Assembly (NCBI GenBank): GCA_002701945.1
Contig: NZXJ01000025.1
Span: forward strand, 30,543 to 38,601
Direction: 5' to 3'
Source of the DNA: Fidelibacterota bacterium
GTDB taxonomy: Bacteria; Fidelibacterota; Marinisomatia; Marinisomatales; TCS55
DNA: 8,059 nucleotides
Shown here: positions 1 through 7,597 of the stretch, piece after piece
Layout: the number at the start of each line of letters is the position of its first letter
Position numbering within the stretch: position 1 is the stretch's first letter
Notes under the pieces: model-generated
The model's database searches: none
What the model was told of the DNA's origin: nothing
The model's input: the letters and a program-made list of their open reading frames with translations, nothing else
Program-made: the position numbers and the translations under genes

Positions 1-707
1 TTGGGGTAATTCTGGGACAAATTATATTTTAACGGTATTCCATTTTCTGACATTACACTAAGATTAGTTGTACTAAAGGAAACCATATTAGAAGTATCTG
101 GAAAACTACATGCTACGTTTAAAATTTCTGGATCCATTGAAGTGCCTGGAAGATCTAATGAACCAAGGCCAAAAGATATTGTAGCAGGTAGTCCTGCAAG
201 TCCATTAACAGCTTTAAAAGTAAGATGAAATAAATTGCCTTCTATTCCATCACCAGATGTGTTTGCTCTAGAAGTACTATACGCCATCACTCTTACAAAT
301 CCATCCATCTCATTAGCTAATAAAGTCATGGATTCAATTACTGTTGAAGTAGTTGGGTCATCTAAATTATCAAGCTTTTCACCTTTTAATACATTGCCCC
401 CATCTTCATAGCTCAGAGCATTACCAGCATCATGGAAAATATCAATCTGTGTACCTCTAATAGGTTCATTATCAAGTAATAATAAAGTTAGAGTAAGCGT
501 AGAATCTTCTTCAATACCAGATAGCTCAGCATTGAAACCAACACATCCACATAACCCAGTAGCAATTACTTGGTTAAATGTTGGGTTGGGTGAACCATTT
601 GGTAATAAGGTTCTTAAATCCATGTGATAAGAAGAATCCGCTGGACAATCTAGCGCATAGAGATTTGCTGATAAAAGCAAGATTATTGATAATATATATT
701 TTTTCAT
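1..707 (-). CDS. Secreted protein with cohesin-like domain and T9SS sorting domain (3' end cut by window)
   Basis: The frame is open from an ATG at 707 to the left edge, giving 235 codons with no stop, so the C-terminus is missing. Residues 1-18 form a signal peptide (MKKYILSI..., cleavage likely after LYA); Asp just before Cys21 argues against a lipoprotein. Residues about 68-200 look like a beta-sandwich of the cohesin type: alternating strands, an LLLLDNEPIRG stretch, a DGFVRVMAYS strand and a GNLFHLTFKAV strand. This is a fold resemblance, not a firm family call. The last visible residues, LKYNLSQNYP, are the usual opening of a YPNPFNP type A sorting domain, so about 80 residues are probably lost. 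Cysteines are C21, C53, C55 and C200, with a CxC pair. An in-frame ATG at 749 would add 14 residues (MNSLDSITVKVVKN); I prefer 707 because it puts the signal peptide at the N-terminus. No Shine-Dalgarno is clear for either start. Substrate or partner unknown. Confidence 0.85.
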   Translation of the reverse strand, partial: MKKYILSIILLLSANLYALDCPADSSYHMDLRTLLPNGSPNPTFNQVIATGLCGCVGFNAELSGIEEDSTLTLTLLLLDNEPIRGTQIDIFHDAGNALSYEDGGNVLKGEKLDNLDDPTTSTVIESMTLLANEMDGFVRVMAYSTSRANTSGDGIEGNLFHLTFKAVNGLAGLPATISFGLGSLDLPGTSMDPEILNVACSFPDTSNMVSFSTTNLSVMSENGIPLKYNLSQNYP

Positions 708-774
708 ATTTTTTACTACTTTCACAGTGATAGAATCTAAGCTATTCATGTTTTATTCAAAATCCAACAATTGT
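708..774 (-). other. 67-base spacer between protease gene and cohesin-like gene
   Basis: This short AT-rich spacer shows no stem-loop followed by a T-run, so I see no terminator between the two genes and read-through is plausible. On the minus strand it contains the in-frame alternative ATG at 749-747, preceded directly by AAC and a TAA stop, so the downstream gene cannot start farther upstream. No convincing promoter hexamers are visible. Confidence 0.5.
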
Positions 775-3700
775 TTATTTCATTAAAATTAGTTTTTTGC
801 TGAATAAGTTTTCGCCCATTTCTGCAATTAAGACATATACTCCACTCGTTGCAAAAGAATTATCTTTTAGGGTACCATCCCAAGAAATATTATATGTTCC
901 AGGTTCATAATTATTTTGAGAAAGAATAGCAACTTCTCTACCTATTAAATCATAGACCCTTACGTTCACGAAGCTCTGTATTGGTATTGATAATATAAAA
1001 TTTGTTCTAGGATTAAAAGGATTTGGATAGGCATTAGAAATATGATATTTATTAGGAATAGGGTTATTCTCATCTATTGATAGCTGATTTATCAAAGAAA
1101 TCTCGAATGTATTCAATTCACTAATAGATACTTCACCATTCACTTTAGTGTATACACCCCAATACAATTCTTTATTATCTACATAGCCAAACATAGATAA
1201 TAACGTATCATAAGATAATTGAGTAGAAAGATCATTAAGCATATTTTGAGTAAATATTGGATGAATATTATCATCATTTTCAAGAATAAAGAATGTGTTT
1301 TCACTTTCAATATCTGCACTACTCCATGAAAAATCAATATGCTGATCCGATGATACTAATGTATCTACATGACCTGATACTGGAAGTGATAAAATAGGAG
1401 AATCAGGAAACTCTACATCAGCCATCAAATAATTCAACACGCTATAAACATAATCTTTATCAGTTAAAAATGCTGCGTTTGGAGGAGAAACTGCATCCAT
1501 ATTAAATGCCGAAAGAATTACTCTGTAATCGGGTGATGAATATCGTAAAACTGCACCATGTGATTCATCTCCATTATAATAAAAGGAAAGATTCGATCTA
1601 GGATCACCATATGTTGATAATGAGTCAATCCCAACACTACCAAGTGATAAAAATAATTTATTATCTGAGTTTAAACCTACGGGATCACCATCAACACCGC
1701 GTAATATTCCCCCAGTTCTAAAACCTGCATATCGCATTTCCAAATAATTATTTAATAATTCACTATCAGCAAGTTCTTCTCCTATGTGGCTACCAGAAAG
1801 GAAAAGGTTTTTTCCAGAATCTAGATAATCCATAATAACTTGTTTTTCAACAGCGGATAAACCATTTCCATCAGCTGATCCAGTATTCCAAATCACAATA
1901 TCACGTAAATCTAAAGTAAGATTATCTAGAGGCGTTATCATTCTATCTAGAATTTCATAACTTATATTTAATGAATCCATCCCTTCTACAAAACTAGCCT
2001 CTGTATTGTCGCCGTTATCATCATCAACAAGCAAAATTGGAGGAATACCTATATTAACATGCCATTCCTCTGTCACAGTTTCATTTCCATCAAAAGTAAG
2101 AGTAATATCAAAAGATGCCATCCCCAATTCCACATTTTCACTAATATTTATTAAAAAGGGATCAGAAGTATTATCGGATTGTTCATTAGTTGCAACTGCT
2201 CCAAATTGTGTGGTTGCATCTGATATTGTGATGCCTGAATGATTTGTAGTAAGCTCTCCCGTAACAGAAGATAAGGCATTTCCATAATTTGCTACAGTTA
2301 CTACAAGTGAAATTGTTTCACCTGGATCAGGATATGCATTATCTCCTGAAACACTAAATTCAACGTCATCCAATAAAAGCAAATTCTCTATAGACATAAG
2401 TGTTAGTATATAATTAGCATTAGCACCACTTGTGCTTACCACGATAGGGTTAATAGTTGCAGCATTGTAAGATGTCCAATTATTTAAGACTGCAAATCCA
2501 TCAGCATTTATATCTACTGGAATTTCAAAACCATCATCTAAGGTTCCTTGGTGAGTAAAAACTTTTAATCTCCAGTTAAAGCTTGCATCACCATCAAACT
2601 GAATTAATAAATTATCCTGCGAACCAGACCCTCTATTAATTTTTACATAATTAACCCCCATGTCATCTGGTAATTTATTTGAGGGAGGAGTATAATTTAC
2701 TAATGCACCTGTTGCCGTACGGGTTATTGCTACAGGAGATATATTACTCGCTTCTTCAAATTCGCCTTCGTAATAATTACCATGAGATCTTGATCCAGTA
2801 AAATGTCGCCAAGCAGAAAACTTTGTGAACTCATCAACAAAATTAGATTCATTATTCACAAAATAATTGTTTATGGCAGAAATTGTACCACTAATTGGTG
2901 TCTCCCAAATATTTTTTACAGCACTATCGCCAAAGTTTTCATGTATATAAAGATTCCAGATTGTTGATCCATACTGGTATAAACCTCCCGATTCAAAATA
3001 ATCTAAACTTCGGTATGGTTCATTCTGAAACGCTTGATCATATCCTTCATAACCATTCAATTCATCCCATACTATTTCTTCCGCCCATTGTGATGAGCAC
3101 TCTCTATACCATGCGCCACTTGGTCCAGGATCACCATCACAACCAGTATAGGCATGCTGCACTAAATGATGAAGTTCATGAGAAGTTGTAAGCTTATTTT
3201 GACTATCACTTAAATTCTTACTCATATAAATCCTATGATAACTACTTCCTGGAACATATCCATAGGTACCCGATTGATATTCAATAGTGACTAAAAACAT
3301 TGAATTGGTCGTACAGTTTAGAGGATTAATCCATCCTAAGTCAATATATACGGCAAGAGCATCTTCAATATATTGTCCCATATTTTCTACAAAATCAGGG
3401 TGTCCACTATTATCATTATCTTGTGCATTACTTCCTGTCAAGCCATCTTCACCTGTTAATTGATAATTAAGCTGAACATTTCCCTCTGGAGTGAAGTATG
3501 TTACTCTATCATTGGATCTAGTATCAAAATCAGTATTTATGTTATCTAATTTTAATTGTAAATCATTTGGAAGCTGATCATAGTATTGCTCTGCTTCATC
3601 AATAATACCAAGACCACAAGGAATATAATCAGGTTCTGAAAACTGATACCGGTCAGGTAAAGATTCAGGAATTAATAAAGTACGGGCTTTTAATTCAACT

Positions 3701-3825
3701 GCTTCAAAATCACTTAATAATCCATCACGTAAATCTTTATTAATAAGTAATAAAGGATTATTAACGGCCATCGCTACTTCCTGAAAAGAAAATAGAAAGA
3801 TTAGTATTGTAACAATATTCTTCAT
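775..3825 (-). CDS. Putative secreted zinc metalloprotease, MXAN_6640-like, with T9SS type A sorting domain
   Basis: Complete 1016-residue protein. Residues 1-20 are a signal peptide (cleavage likely after AMA). Residues about 60-340 form a putative gluzincin-type peptidase domain: HELHH at 216-220 is an HExxH zinc motif, and E242 in WYRECSSQW, 21 residues farther on, is the likely third ligand. A DNDNSGHPDFVE loop at 136-147 looks like a calcium-binding loop. The general pattern (GHPDFVE, YGY, HExxH, W..E...W.EE, YG) matches what I recall of the MXAN_6640 family of putative metalloproteases. Residues about 485-592 are an Ig/CARDB-like domain (DPGETISLVVTVANYG). Residues about 595-800 are a GATase1-like Rossmann domain opening ILLVDDDNGDN; its elbow region, LFLSGSHIG, lacks the catalytic cysteine. 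Residues about 805-910 are FN3-like, and 926-1016 are the sorting domain (NAYPNPFNP to KKLILMK). All four cysteines (70, 171, 229, 243) lie in the peptidase part, suggesting disulfides. Export by T9SS to the surface or medium is inferred; proteolysis is untested. Confidence 0.88.
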   Translation of the reverse strand: MKNIVTILIFLFSFQEVAMAVNNPLLLINKDLRDGLLSDFEAVELKARTLLIPESLPDRYQFSEPDYIPCGLGIIDEAEQYYDQLPNDLQLKLDNINTDFDTRSNDRVTYFTPEGNVQLNYQLTGEDGLTGSNAQDNDNSGHPDFVENMGQYIEDALAVYIDLGWINPLNCTTNSMFLVTIEYQSGTYGYVPGSSYHRIYMSKNLSDSQNKLTTSHELHHLVQHAYTGCDGDPGPSGAWYRECSSQWAEEIVWDELNGYEGYDQAFQNEPYRSLDYFESGGLYQYGSTIWNLYIHENFGDSAVKNIWETPISGTISAINNYFVNNESNFVDEFTKFSAWRHFTGSRSHGNYYEGEFEEASNISPVAITRTATGALVNYTPPSNKLPDDMGVNYVKINRGSGSQDNLLIQFDGDASFNWRLKVFTHQGTLDDGFEIPVDINADGFAVLNNWTSYNAATINPIVVSTSGANANYILTLMSIENLLLLDDVEFSVSGDNAYPDPGETISLVVTVANYGNALSSVTGELTTNHSGITISDATTQFGAVATNEQSDNTSDPFLINISENVELGMASFDITLTFDGNETVTEEWHVNIGIPPILLVDDDNGDNTEASFVEGMDSLNISYEILDRMITPLDNLTLDLRDIVIWNTGSADGNGLSAVEKQVIMDYLDSGKNLFLSGSHIGEELADSELLNNYLEMRYAGFRTGGILRGVDGDPVGLNSDNKLFLSLGSVGIDSLSTYGDPRSNLSFYYNGDESHGAVLRYSSPDYRVILSAFNMDAVSPPNAAFLTDKDYVYSVLNYLMADVEFPDSPILSLPVSGHVDTLVSSDQHIDFSWSSADIESENTFFILENDDNIHPIFTQNMLNDLSTQLSYDTLLSMFGYVDNKELYWGVYTKVNGEVSISELNTFEISLINQLSIDENNPIPNKYHISNAYPNPFNPRTNFILSIPIQSFVNVRVYDLIGREVAILSQNNYEPGTYNISWDGTLKDNSFATSGVYVLIAEMGENLFSKKLILMK

Positions 3826-3850
3826 GCAAAAACTTCTATAATTAATCCCT

Positions 3851-3864
3851 GTATAAATTTATAC
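3851..3864. repeat. Perfect 14-bp palindrome GTATAAATTTATAC
   Basis: The 14 bases read the same on both strands. The centre lies about 32 bases upstream of the protease start codon. Size and position would suit an operator for a dimeric regulator, but the site is nearly all A/T and can arise by chance in such sequence. It has no loop, so it is a poor terminator. Confidence 0.45.
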
Positions 3865-3874
3865 GTTCTTCAAT

Positions 3875-3913
3875 CAATAATTACTCATTAGCAATTATTA
3901 ACAAAAATTATTG
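3875..3913. repeat. 8-bp inverted repeat CAATAATT / AATTATTG
   Basis: The left arm at 3875-3882 (caataatt) and the right arm at 3906-3913 (aattattg) are exact reverse complements separated by 23 bases. A third related copy, aattatt at 3893-3899, can also pair with the left arm. The stem is almost entirely A-T and would be weak as RNA, so a protein-binding repeat or chance is more likely than a terminator. Confidence 0.35.
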
Positions 3914-3917
3914 AAAG

Positions 3918-6518
3918 TTATTTCATTAAAACCATTTTATCTGTTGCACGATATAGATTCTTTCCAGAATTCATGTCATTAGCAATTACTTCATAAAAGT
4001 AAATACCAGAAGGAACCTGATTTCCAGAAGAATGTTTTCCATTCCATGAAAAACTATGTATACCTGGAGAATACACTTGGTTACCTAAACGATTAATTTC
4101 TCTACCAAGAATATCACTAATTACAACTGTAAGGTCAGCACGTACAGGAATTTCAATACGAATTTGTGTCTCAGGATTGAATGGGTTTGGATAATTACCC
4201 ATTAAGGAAAAGTCAATCGGAAGCACTTCATCCATTGTTGATAATACACCTGTGACAAGAGTAAGGGTGCGAGTTCCTGATTCAATGGATTCCAATCCAT
4301 CTGAAGCAACAACTTTCCACGTTCCAGTAAGGGATTGATTCTCACCTATCATTTCCGTTACTTCAGCAGCTGATAGACTAACTGATATACCATCTGTCGC
4401 TGGGACATCTAGCATAGCTAAATCACCATCAAGAACAACTTTATACCCAATTAAATCACCATCTGGATCCGAAACGCTACCACCAAACAAAAATGTTAAT
4501 TGATCAGTAGAACTTAAATCAACGGTTTCACCATCCTGAGGTGTTGCTTGTGATATGGATCCTTCTGGCCCTCCAAAACCCATCAGCCAGTCAACTGAAT
4601 TAGATAATAAGGTAGTAAAGTCCTCACCACCTTCAATTGGAAAAGCAAAATATATAGTTTTAAACGGAGCATCTGCACCCATACCATTATATCTAGAACC
4701 AGTATTATTAAAAGACATATCACCTGTAAAAACATGCTCTGCATTTTCTACACTCAAATAATCTCCCCAATTTGTCCAACCTATTAATTCGTAATCTAAT
4801 GGACCATATGCATTGTCATCCCAAGTCCCAGTAACTGGATCGTTATTTTCACCATAATGATTTAAATCTCCAACTCCACCATTGGCTCCATCTCCATCAT
4901 CATCAGGATCATTCCAATAGTATGATAGTCCAAGATAATCATATGCAAAATCGCCTTCAGTAAAACTACCCTCTGAACCTAATCCTGTTTTCCAAAAGTA
5001 ATCCATATCGGAATATAATAAACGACCTCCCCGATCAAGAAAATCACCAAATCCATAAATATCATCGCTTCTAGATGGCATTGTTCCACCTGCCCATCCA
5101 TGCTTCACTATCAATTCAAAATTTGGGTGATTAATAACATCGTAATCAACGCCACCACGATCATTTACATTCCATACATAATATCCTGTAAAACCAACCA
5201 GTTGATTTAAACCTTCAGAAGATGTATAAATAGAGTTCCCATTCGCTGTATTAAGACTATCCCGTGTACCATCCTGTAGCACAAGAACCTTTTGAGATGG
5301 ACCTGGAGCTGATACGCGAACAAAAGAACGAAGGGCACTAGTACTTGACCTTCCAGTAACATCTGTCGCACGAACATAAAAACTAACCGTATCACCTTCA
5401 TCCATAGATACATTTGCTAAAAATCTACCTTCTACTTCATCATCCTGACTCATTGCATATTGCTGTTGATAAGGATTAGCACCTATAGGTGCTATGGTCA
5501 CATTTAAAGTACATGAAAATGCATCACCATCAAGATCTACGACGTCTGCCCAGACTTCTTTTTCTTCCGCCCATGTATCGCTAAAATCAGGTAATTGCTC
5601 AACAAATGGAGGTACAGCCTCATATTGTACAACAGCCTGAGCTAAATGATGATATGGATATTCTCCATTCCATATTCCATACCAGGCGCCACCTTCAGGA
5701 GCGATAGAATGCAATGTGGAACGACATGACCAATTATCATTGGCATCTGGTGTTCCATCTTGCCAAATCGTTGCAATGTTATCAACTCCAGCAGTAGAAG
5801 CCATATTATATCCAACATATACATATAACATATCATCTGGCACACCAAGTGAATCTGAAGTTACGTTAATTCCTAAACCATCAAGAGTCCATGTAGGAAA
5901 ATCAAAAACATTCCACCCTCCAGAAGTAGCAGCCCATGGGTCCCATTGACCTTCTGAATTAAAATGATTATCTGGTGAACTATTTGAAAATACTGTTGGA
6001 ATAGTATAAGGCATCAATAAATCAATCGTAGTTGGTAATATACCATCATATGTATTTGCCATACTTGGATATTGACCATGCCATAGCCCATCTTCATCCT
6101 GCTGATATGCAGGTCCATACACCCAAACATCTACTGGGGCATAATCATCGGCTACATTTCCATCTGGATCTATTACTCGTGACATTACATGGTATTGATT
6201 AATGACACCGGCTGTTAATAAATGTATTCTCGTTACCACTGAATCATCTCCAGTAGTTTGATAATCTGACATAAAATTGCTATAATCTTCTACGTAGCTC
6301 GGACCTGTGTAATAGGATATTGTATCTGTAATTGTTCGTTCACCATCACGACCAATACTTACACCAAGCCGGTGATTCATTCCACATGCACATGATTTTA
6401 TTTCAGCAGTTCTTGTTAATAATCTTTGACCGCCTGAATTACTTTTTTCCTTTGCAATCAACATAGGTTGAGTAATTAATACTATAGTGAAAACTAGTTT
6501 TACTATTTTATCATACAT
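3918..6518 (-). CDS. Large secreted multidomain protein with GATase1-like region and T9SS type A sorting domain
   Basis: Complete 866-residue protein of unknown function. Residues 1-22 are a signal peptide (cleavage likely after LIA). Residues about 40-300 are rich in Trp, Tyr, Asp and Gly and I recognise no family in them; they begin with a CxC pair (C43, C45) in SCACGMNH. Residues about 305-403 look Ig/FN3-like (DTVSFYVRATDVTGRSS). Residues about 408-648 resemble a GATase1-like Rossmann domain: opening strand KVLVLQDG, then FELIVKHGW, then FLDRGGRLLYSDMDYF at the elbow position, where no catalytic Cys is present. This region carries an Asp-rich loop (DPDDDGDG, 537-544) that may bind calcium. 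Residues about 655-755 are another Ig-like domain (VSDPDGDLIGYKVVLDG), and 766-866 are the sorting domain (GNYPNPFNPET to DKMVLMK). The gene starts 36 bases after the PorV-like gene ends, so co-transcription is likely. AGAGAG about seven bases before the ATG is a weak ribosome-binding site. Cysteines C265 and C336 complete a set of four. Transport by T9SS is inferred. Confidence 0.87.
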   Translation of the reverse strand: MYDKIVKLVFTIVLITQPMLIAKEKSNSGGQRLLTRTAEIKSCACGMNHRLGVSIGRDGERTITDTISYYTGPSYVEDYSNFMSDYQTTGDDSVVTRIHLLTAGVINQYHVMSRVIDPDGNVADDYAPVDVWVYGPAYQQDEDGLWHGQYPSMANTYDGILPTTIDLLMPYTIPTVFSNSSPDNHFNSEGQWDPWAATSGGWNVFDFPTWTLDGLGINVTSDSLGVPDDMLYVYVGYNMASTAGVDNIATIWQDGTPDANDNWSCRSTLHSIAPEGGAWYGIWNGEYPYHHLAQAVVQYEAVPPFVEQLPDFSDTWAEEKEVWADVVDLDGDAFSCTLNVTIAPIGANPYQQQYAMSQDDEVEGRFLANVSMDEGDTVSFYVRATDVTGRSSTSALRSFVRVSAPGPSQKVLVLQDGTRDSLNTANGNSIYTSSEGLNQLVGFTGYYVWNVNDRGGVDYDVINHPNFELIVKHGWAGGTMPSRSDDIYGFGDFLDRGGRLLYSDMDYFWKTGLGSEGSFTEGDFAYDYLGLSYYWNDPDDDGDGANGGVGDLNHYGENNDPVTGTWDDNAYGPLDYELIGWTNWGDYLSVENAEHVFTGDMSFNNTGSRYNGMGADAPFKTIYFAFPIEGGEDFTTLLSNSVDWLMGFGGPEGSISQATPQDGETVDLSSTDQLTFLFGGSVSDPDGDLIGYKVVLDGDLAMLDVPATDGISVSLSAAEVTEMIGENQSLTGTWKVVASDGLESIESGTRTLTLVTGVLSTMDEVLPIDFSLMGNYPNPFNPETQIRIEIPVRADLTVVISDILGREINRLGNQVYSPGIHSFSWNGKHSSGNQVPSGIYFYEVIANDMNSGKNLYRATDKMVLMK

Positions 6519-6554
6519 AATTATTCTCTCTTACCTTTTTTTTATTATTATAAG
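6519..6554 (-). other. 36-base spacer between PorV-like gene and 866-residue protein gene
   Basis: On the minus strand the spacer holds a TATAAT hexamer, an eight-base A-run followed by GG, and AGAGAG just before the start codon. There is no stem-loop, so no terminator separates the genes. AGAGAG, seven bases from the ATG, is the only plausible ribosome-binding element. I do not call the TATAAT a promoter because no -35 element sits at the right distance. Confidence 0.45.
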
Positions 6555-7595
6555 TTAAAACTCTATCGTCACTTCAAATGAATGAATTGGCGCAAAATAT
6601 TTATGGTCTTCAAACGAATAAGAAATCCAACTTTTCGTATTAAAGACAGGGCGAAGATTAATACCAAATCCACCAGTAAATCCACGCATATTACCATTTA
6701 AATCGATTTCAGATGCTTTATTATCGAACATACCATTCAAATTACCATGGCCAATAACAAAATACATCAATTCTCCAAAATTATATTCTAATCCAAATGA
6801 TAAAAATTCAGCCTGGTCTGCAATATTGTGAATGGCGATACTAGGAATTAATTGATCGCTTGCTCGTACAGGAATTGTTAATGATGAACCTAAATCAAAA
6901 CTAATAGGCAAAGAATAACTTTCTGACGTTACTTCGATCCTAACATCTTCTTCTTCAAAGATATTATCACTTAACTTAATCTGTTGTTGAAGGTTCTCAC
7001 CTGAGTATTTCATGTCGCCACCAAAATTCTTTATGGAGAAACCAATAGTCATATCATGAAATAAACCAACTTTATATATTGCACCCATATCGAAAGCTAT
7101 ACCACTTGCAGTTAATTTGTCTATGTTCTGCATCACATATTTAATAGTACCACCACCACTAAATTTATCTGTCATACTTCGTGCAAATGAAACAAAACCA
7201 GCAAAATCATTTGCAGTAAATGTTCTACCTGTGCCAAGAGGTTGTAATTCTGTGGTTTCTTCAATATCTCCTGATAATAAACCCAATAAGCCCATTGAAA
7301 CTGTACCAAAAGCAGGAATATTATATGTAAAAGACATATAATCAAAACTCATCCCTACAAAATAATTAGAATGATGAATAACAAAATTAGACCCCGTTAA
7401 AGTAGCTGTAGCTGCAGGATTATAACTTAATGCATCAATTAATCCTGGGCGTGATACCATCGTTCCAGCATTTGCAGATCCTCTAGTAGTTGTATTGATT
7501 TGCAAAAATTTTGCACCAGCACTTCCCTGCCCTGCAATAACTGGGTAATACATAAATAATAAAATAAGTAATATATTAAATTTAAATTTCATCAT
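6555..7595 (-). CDS. PorV/PorQ-like outer-membrane beta-barrel protein
   Basis: Complete 346-residue protein. Residues 1-21 are a signal peptide (cleavage likely after VIA). The mature start, GSAGAKFLQINTTTRGSANAG, followed by a YNPAATATLTG block at about 58-68, is the N-terminal signature of the PorV/PorQ family (compare the usual GxAGxxFLxI...ARxxAMG...NPA). The rest is a run of alternating amphipathic strands with Gly and aromatic residues, ending in FEVTIEF; the terminal Phe fits a BAM-dependent beta-signal. The length is in the family's usual range and there is no cysteine, as expected for an outer-membrane barrel. In T9SS, PorV collects cargo at the translocon and passes it to the attachment complex; PorQ-like members act in surface attachment. 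Which role applies here cannot be told from sequence. Many FCB genomes carry several such paralogues paired with cargo genes. The ATG at 7595 overlaps the upstream stop by one base; a second ATG at 7592 is equally possible. Confidence 0.85.
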   Translation of the reverse strand: MMKFKFNILLILLFMYYPVIAGQGSAGAKFLQINTTTRGSANAGTMVSRPGLIDALSYNPAATATLTGSNFVIHHSNYFVGMSFDYMSFTYNIPAFGTVSMGLLGLLSGDIEETTELQPLGTGRTFTANDFAGFVSFARSMTDKFSGGGTIKYVMQNIDKLTASGIAFDMGAIYKVGLFHDMTIGFSIKNFGGDMKYSGENLQQQIKLSDNIFEEEDVRIEVTSESYSLPISFDLGSSLTIPVRASDQLIPSIAIHNIADQAEFLSFGLEYNFGELMYFVIGHGNLNGMFDNKASEIDLNGNMRGFTGGFGINLRPVFNTKSWISYSFEDHKYFAPIHSFEVTIEF

Positions 7596-7597
7596 TA
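7593..7597 (-). promoter_or_regulatory. TAATG stop/start overlap (translational coupling)
   Basis: The TAA stop of the upstream gene (7597-7595) shares its last A with the ATG of the PorV-like gene (7595-7593). Termination-reinitiation is therefore the likely way ribosomes reach the PorV-like gene. The weak AGGG five bases before the ATG lies inside the upstream coding sequence. The overlap shows that the two genes are on one transcript. Confidence 0.7.

Larger units (their letters stand above)
3826..3917 (-). other. 92-base spacer upstream of protease gene, candidate regulatory region
   Basis: This is the longest gap in the window and is very AT-rich. It holds a perfect 14-bp palindrome and an 8-bp inverted repeat, listed separately. 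On the minus strand AGAAG lies about seven bases before the protease ATG and is a weak ribosome-binding candidate. Sigma-70-like TATAAA occurs inside the palindrome, but I cannot pair it with a good -35 element. I see neither a Bacteroidota-type TAnnTTTG box nor a GC-rich stem with a T-run. The region could be a promoter or operator for the protease gene, or simply an operon spacer. Confidence 0.4.

Noticed and set aside
595..707. Lipoprotein signal in the left-edge protein (Cys21 shortly after the hydrophobic stretch)
   Set aside because: The residues before Cys are A-L-D, and Asp at the -1 position does not fit a lipobox; a standard signal peptidase I site after LYA is better.
2006..2242. 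Plus-strand open frame of 78 codons
   Set aside because: It lies wholly inside the protease gene on the opposite strand and its translation has no recognisable domain or signal; it is a shadow frame.
2895..3191. Plus-strand open frame of 98 codons
   Set aside because: It is antisense to the metalloprotease motif region. The His-rich translation is explained by the complement of the real codons, and there is no ribosome-binding site.
3876..3899. AATAATT/AATTATT stem as a rho-independent terminator after the 866-residue protein gene
   Set aside because: The stem is only seven A-T pairs and is not followed by a T-run in the transcribed direction.
5207..5848. Two minus-strand 68-codon frames (5207-5413 and 5642-5848)
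   Set aside because: Both are out-of-frame readings within the 866-residue protein gene, which is intact and well supported.
4555..5949. Plus-strand open frames at 4555-4761 and 5716-5949
   Set aside because: Antisense shadows of the 866-residue protein gene; low-complexity translations without domains.
6547..6552. TATAAT hexamer on the minus strand as a promoter for the 866-residue protein gene
   Set aside because: The sequence at the -35 distance reads GAAGTG, not TTGACA-like, and TATAAT is common by chance in such AT-rich DNA.
7117..7341. Plus-strand open frame of 74 codons
   Set aside because: Antisense to the PorV-like gene and without coding features.
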